Positions 6,436-7,729 of a stretch of 7,729 bases of DNA are shown piece after piece. The position numbers were made by a program, and so were the translations under genes. Position 1 is the first letter of the stretch. Each line of letters starts with the position of its first letter. The DNA is from Gammaproteobacteria bacterium (lineage in GTDB: Bacteria > Pseudomonadota > Gammaproteobacteria > SZUA-229), in assembly GCA_030641945.1 (NCBI GenBank), contig DAOWLL010000065.1, positions 1 to 7,729 of the forward strand, in the 5' to 3' direction. A model generated the notes under the pieces. The model was not told the origin of the DNA, ran no database searches, and saw only the letters and a program-made list of their open reading frames with translations.

Positions 6436-6948
6436 ATGAATAAACGATTAATTGCACTTTCACTGATCATATTCGCAATTGCGATGTTCAGGTTACTGCC
6501 GCATCCCCCAAATGTATCACCGGTCGCTGCTATGGCTTTATTTGGCGGTGCGTATTTCTCTGACAAGCGTGTGGCTTTTCTAGTTCCGTTTCTCGCGTTG
6601 TTGCTAAGTGATTTCCTTCTCGGTCTGCATGACACCATGGTCTATGTTTACGCAGGCTTTGCCATGACGGTTGTCATCGGTTTCTGGATCAGGAAAAACC
6701 TGAACATAAGCCGTATTGCGCTTGCTGCAGTTGGCTCTTCTGTCCTGTTCTTTATTGTCACTAACTTTGGTGCCTGGTTCACTTCCGGTCTCTATCCGAT
6801 GACCACCGATGGCTTGATGCAGGCCTATATAGCAGCCATACCGTTCTTCCAGAACAGTCTGCTGGGTAACCTTGTATTTACTGCATTGCTGTTTGGCGGT
6901 TTTGCTGTGTTGCAGCGTAATGTACCAATGGCGACAGAAAACAACTGA
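6436..6948 (+). CDS. DUF6580 family membrane protein (putative transport protein)
   Basis: A 170-residue inner-membrane protein. Hydrophobic segments lie at about residues 4-20, 28-41, 47-64, 68-84, 94-112 and 140-160, so five or six membrane helices. The conserved pattern, RLLPHPPNVSPVAAMALFGG, then PFLALLLSDFLLGLHD, TNFGAWFTSGLYP, and AAIPFFQNSLLGNL, is what I know as the DUF6580 family. That family is annotated as putative transport proteins and resembles the substrate-binding S components of ECF vitamin and metal importers. No ECF ATPase or T component is nearby, and the substrate is unknown. It is divergent from the ThDP enzyme with a 154-base gap between the two start codons. A start at 6424 would add METV but has no ribosome site. 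Confidence 0.8.
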   Translation: MNKRLIALSLIIFAIAMFRLLPHPPNVSPVAAMALFGGAYFSDKRVAFLVPFLALLLSDFLLGLHDTMVYVYAGFAMTVVIGFWIRKNLNISRIALAAVGSSVLFFIVTNFGAWFTSGLYPMTTDGLMQAYIAAIPFFQNSLLGNLVFTALLFGGFAVLQRNVPMATENN

Positions 6949-7026
6949 GCCTATGGCCCGCAGGGTGTTTCAAAGTCACCGTTAAAGAAATTATTATCTG
7001 GGACAGCCCCTTATTTTAATACTGAA

Positions 7027-7185
7027 GGAACCTCTGATTAAGTCGTGAACTCGTGTCTTGCGGCCAAAATATCCGGTATCGGCGTTGCAAATCTTCGCAA
7101 TAGCTCGCTATTACGCGCGATTCGCGCATTGATACCGAACATTTTGAATCACAATCTACTTCGTCCAGACTTAATCAGAAGTTCC
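7027..7185. mobile_element. MITE-like element, 159 bp, with 4-bp target duplication TGAA
   Basis: The terminal inverted repeats are GGAACCTCTGATTAAGTC (7027-7044) and its reverse complement at 7168-7185, with one mismatch in 18. The element is flanked on both sides by a perfect direct repeat TGAA (7023-7026 and 7186-7189), as a transposase leaves behind. The interior is itself partly palindromic: CCAAAATATCCGGTATC near 7064-7080 pairs with GATACCGAACATTTTG near 7132-7147. Two small hairpins (AATAGC/GCTATT and GCGCGATTCGCGC) lie at the centre. There is no transposase frame, so it would need one supplied elsewhere. The end sequence and duplication length suggest an IS5-type parent, but that is inference. 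Confidence 0.8.
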
Positions 7186-7196
7186 TGAATAATTCA

Positions 7197-7221
7197 TTTG
7201 CGTTCTTCGCGTGTTCTGCGG
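7197..7221 (-). repeat. Degenerate dispersed-repeat remnant next to the MITE
   Basis: The plus strand reads TTTGCGTTCTTCGCG then TGTTCTGCGG, a degenerate form of the CCGCAAAGACGCGAAGAACGCAAA kind of repeat. It is related in style to the CAGAGG tracts at other junctions in the window. It starts 8 bases after the MITE target duplication. Confidence 0.4.
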
Positions 7222-7254
7222 CTGAAATAAAGATTTATTAGGATCCATATGCGA

Positions 7255-7728
7255 TCAGGGTTTTATGCCAACACCTCTATTCAAAAGCTGCAGTGCAAAT
7301 ATGAACAGTCCGGTGATGAACAGTATGATAATGATAAATGCTGTCGTCAGCTCAATATCTGTCACGCCCAGGAGTCCATAGCGAAACGCGTTAATCATGT
7401 ACAGAATCGGATTCGCCAGGGATACGTTCTGCCAGAATTCAGGCAGCATATTGATGGAATAAAATATCCCGCCGAGATAGGTGAGTGGTGTCAGGATAAA
7501 GGTAGGAATGATGCTGATGTCATCAAATGTTTTGGCATATACAGCGTTGATGAAACCAGCCAGCGCAAACAGTATTGATGTGAGGATAAATACTGCAATG
7601 GTCACGCCGTAACTGTGAATTTCTATGCGGGTGAAGAACATGGAAACGATTGTTACCGCAACACCAACAACGATGCCGCGCAACATTCCGCCGGTTACAA
7701 AACCTGCCACGATGATGTAGTTTGGTAA
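7255..7728 (-). CDS. ABC-2 type transporter permease (YadH-like), N-terminus beyond the window
   Basis: The membrane subunit of an ABC exporter. The frame is open to the right edge, so only the C-terminal 157 residues of a roughly 250-residue protein are present. The GTG at 7710 is just an internal Val: the codons before it (LPNYII) fit the family. Visible ABC-2 features are the GGMLRGIVVG segment, a helix at FILTSILFALAGFINAVYA, the signature FDDISIIPTFILTPLTYLGG followed by IFYSINMLPEFW, then NPILYMINAFRYGLLG and a last helix before GVGIKP. This matches E. coli YadH, as I remember it, closely. The ATPase partner (YadG-like) is expected just upstream, outside the window. The exported substrate is unknown. 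Its end faces the DUF6580 gene across the MITE. Confidence 0.88.
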   Translation of the reverse strand, partial: LPNYIIVAGFVTGGMLRGIVVGVAVTIVSMFFTRIEIHSYGVTIAVFILTSILFALAGFINAVYAKTFDDISIIPTFILTPLTYLGGIFYSINMLPEFWQNVSLANPILYMINAFRYGLLGVTDIELTTAFIIIILFITGLFIFALQLLNRGVGIKP

Positions 7729-7729
7729 C

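Larger units (their letters stand above)
6949..7254. other. Intergenic region with MITE and repeat remnants, no gene
   Basis: This 306-base gap between two converging genes holds no credible coding region. At 6998-7018 is a short CTGGGACAGCCCC followed by TTATTTT, with only a 3-4 bp stem, which is too weak to call a terminator. A MITE-like element fills 7027-7185, and a CGTTCTTCGCG-type repeat remnant lies at 7197-7221. Confidence 0.6.

Noticed and set aside
6998..7018. Terminator, or a GGGGACAGACCCC-type repeat, after the DUF6580 gene
   Set aside because: The stem is only 3-4 bp and the T-run is broken; the similarity to the repeat is too degenerate to call.
7249..7578. Plus-strand open frame of 109 codons opposite the ABC-2 permease
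   Set aside because: The opposite strand carries an unmistakable ABC-2 permease; the plus-strand product is low in hydrophobic structure and matches nothing I know.

Overview
The window looks like chromosomal DNA of a gammaproteobacterium, probably an environmental one. The reasons are a Mak-type fructokinase, a YadH-type ABC-2 permease, a DUF6580 membrane protein, REP-like hairpins of the GTAGGAGCGGCTTTAGCCGC kind, and several dispersed CAGAGG-type repeats at gene junctions. No rRNA, tRNA, CRISPR array or intact transposase gene is visible.

Layout. A ROK-family fructokinase truncated by the left edge (3-632, +) is followed by a nested inverted repeat. Then comes a small outer-membrane beta-barrel protein (860-1408, +), followed by a heptamer tandem-repeat tract. 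From 1491 to 6281 everything reads on the minus strand. In transcription order this is a thiamine-diphosphate enzyme of the acetolactate synthase type (6281-4629), an aldehyde dehydrogenase (4497-3061), a broken GNAT acetyltransferase (2971-2515), merT (2418-2065), merP (2060-1746), and a second, broken copy of the aldehyde dehydrogenase 3' end (1751-1491). Divergent from the ThDP enzyme is a DUF6580 membrane protein (6436-6948, +). A 159-bp MITE-like element with a perfect 4-bp target duplication follows (7027-7185), and the C-terminal part of an ABC-2 export permease (7728-7255, -) runs off the right edge.

How the genes may work together. The ThDP enzyme and the aldehyde dehydrogenase are neighbours on one strand and plausibly act in sequence, with a 2-oxoacid decarboxylated or carboligated and the aldehyde oxidised to an acid; the substrate cannot be read from the sequence. 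MerT and MerP are a Hg(II) uptake pair, but merR and merA are not in the window. The merTP block is AT-richer in a sampled stretch. It sits between a truncated GNAT gene and a truncated dehydrogenase copy, which suggests a rearranged accessory island inserted behind the dehydrogenase.

The most notable points are this scarred junction, where the end of merP runs into the dead dehydrogenase fragment, and the well-delimited MITE. I see no clearly new multi-gene system.
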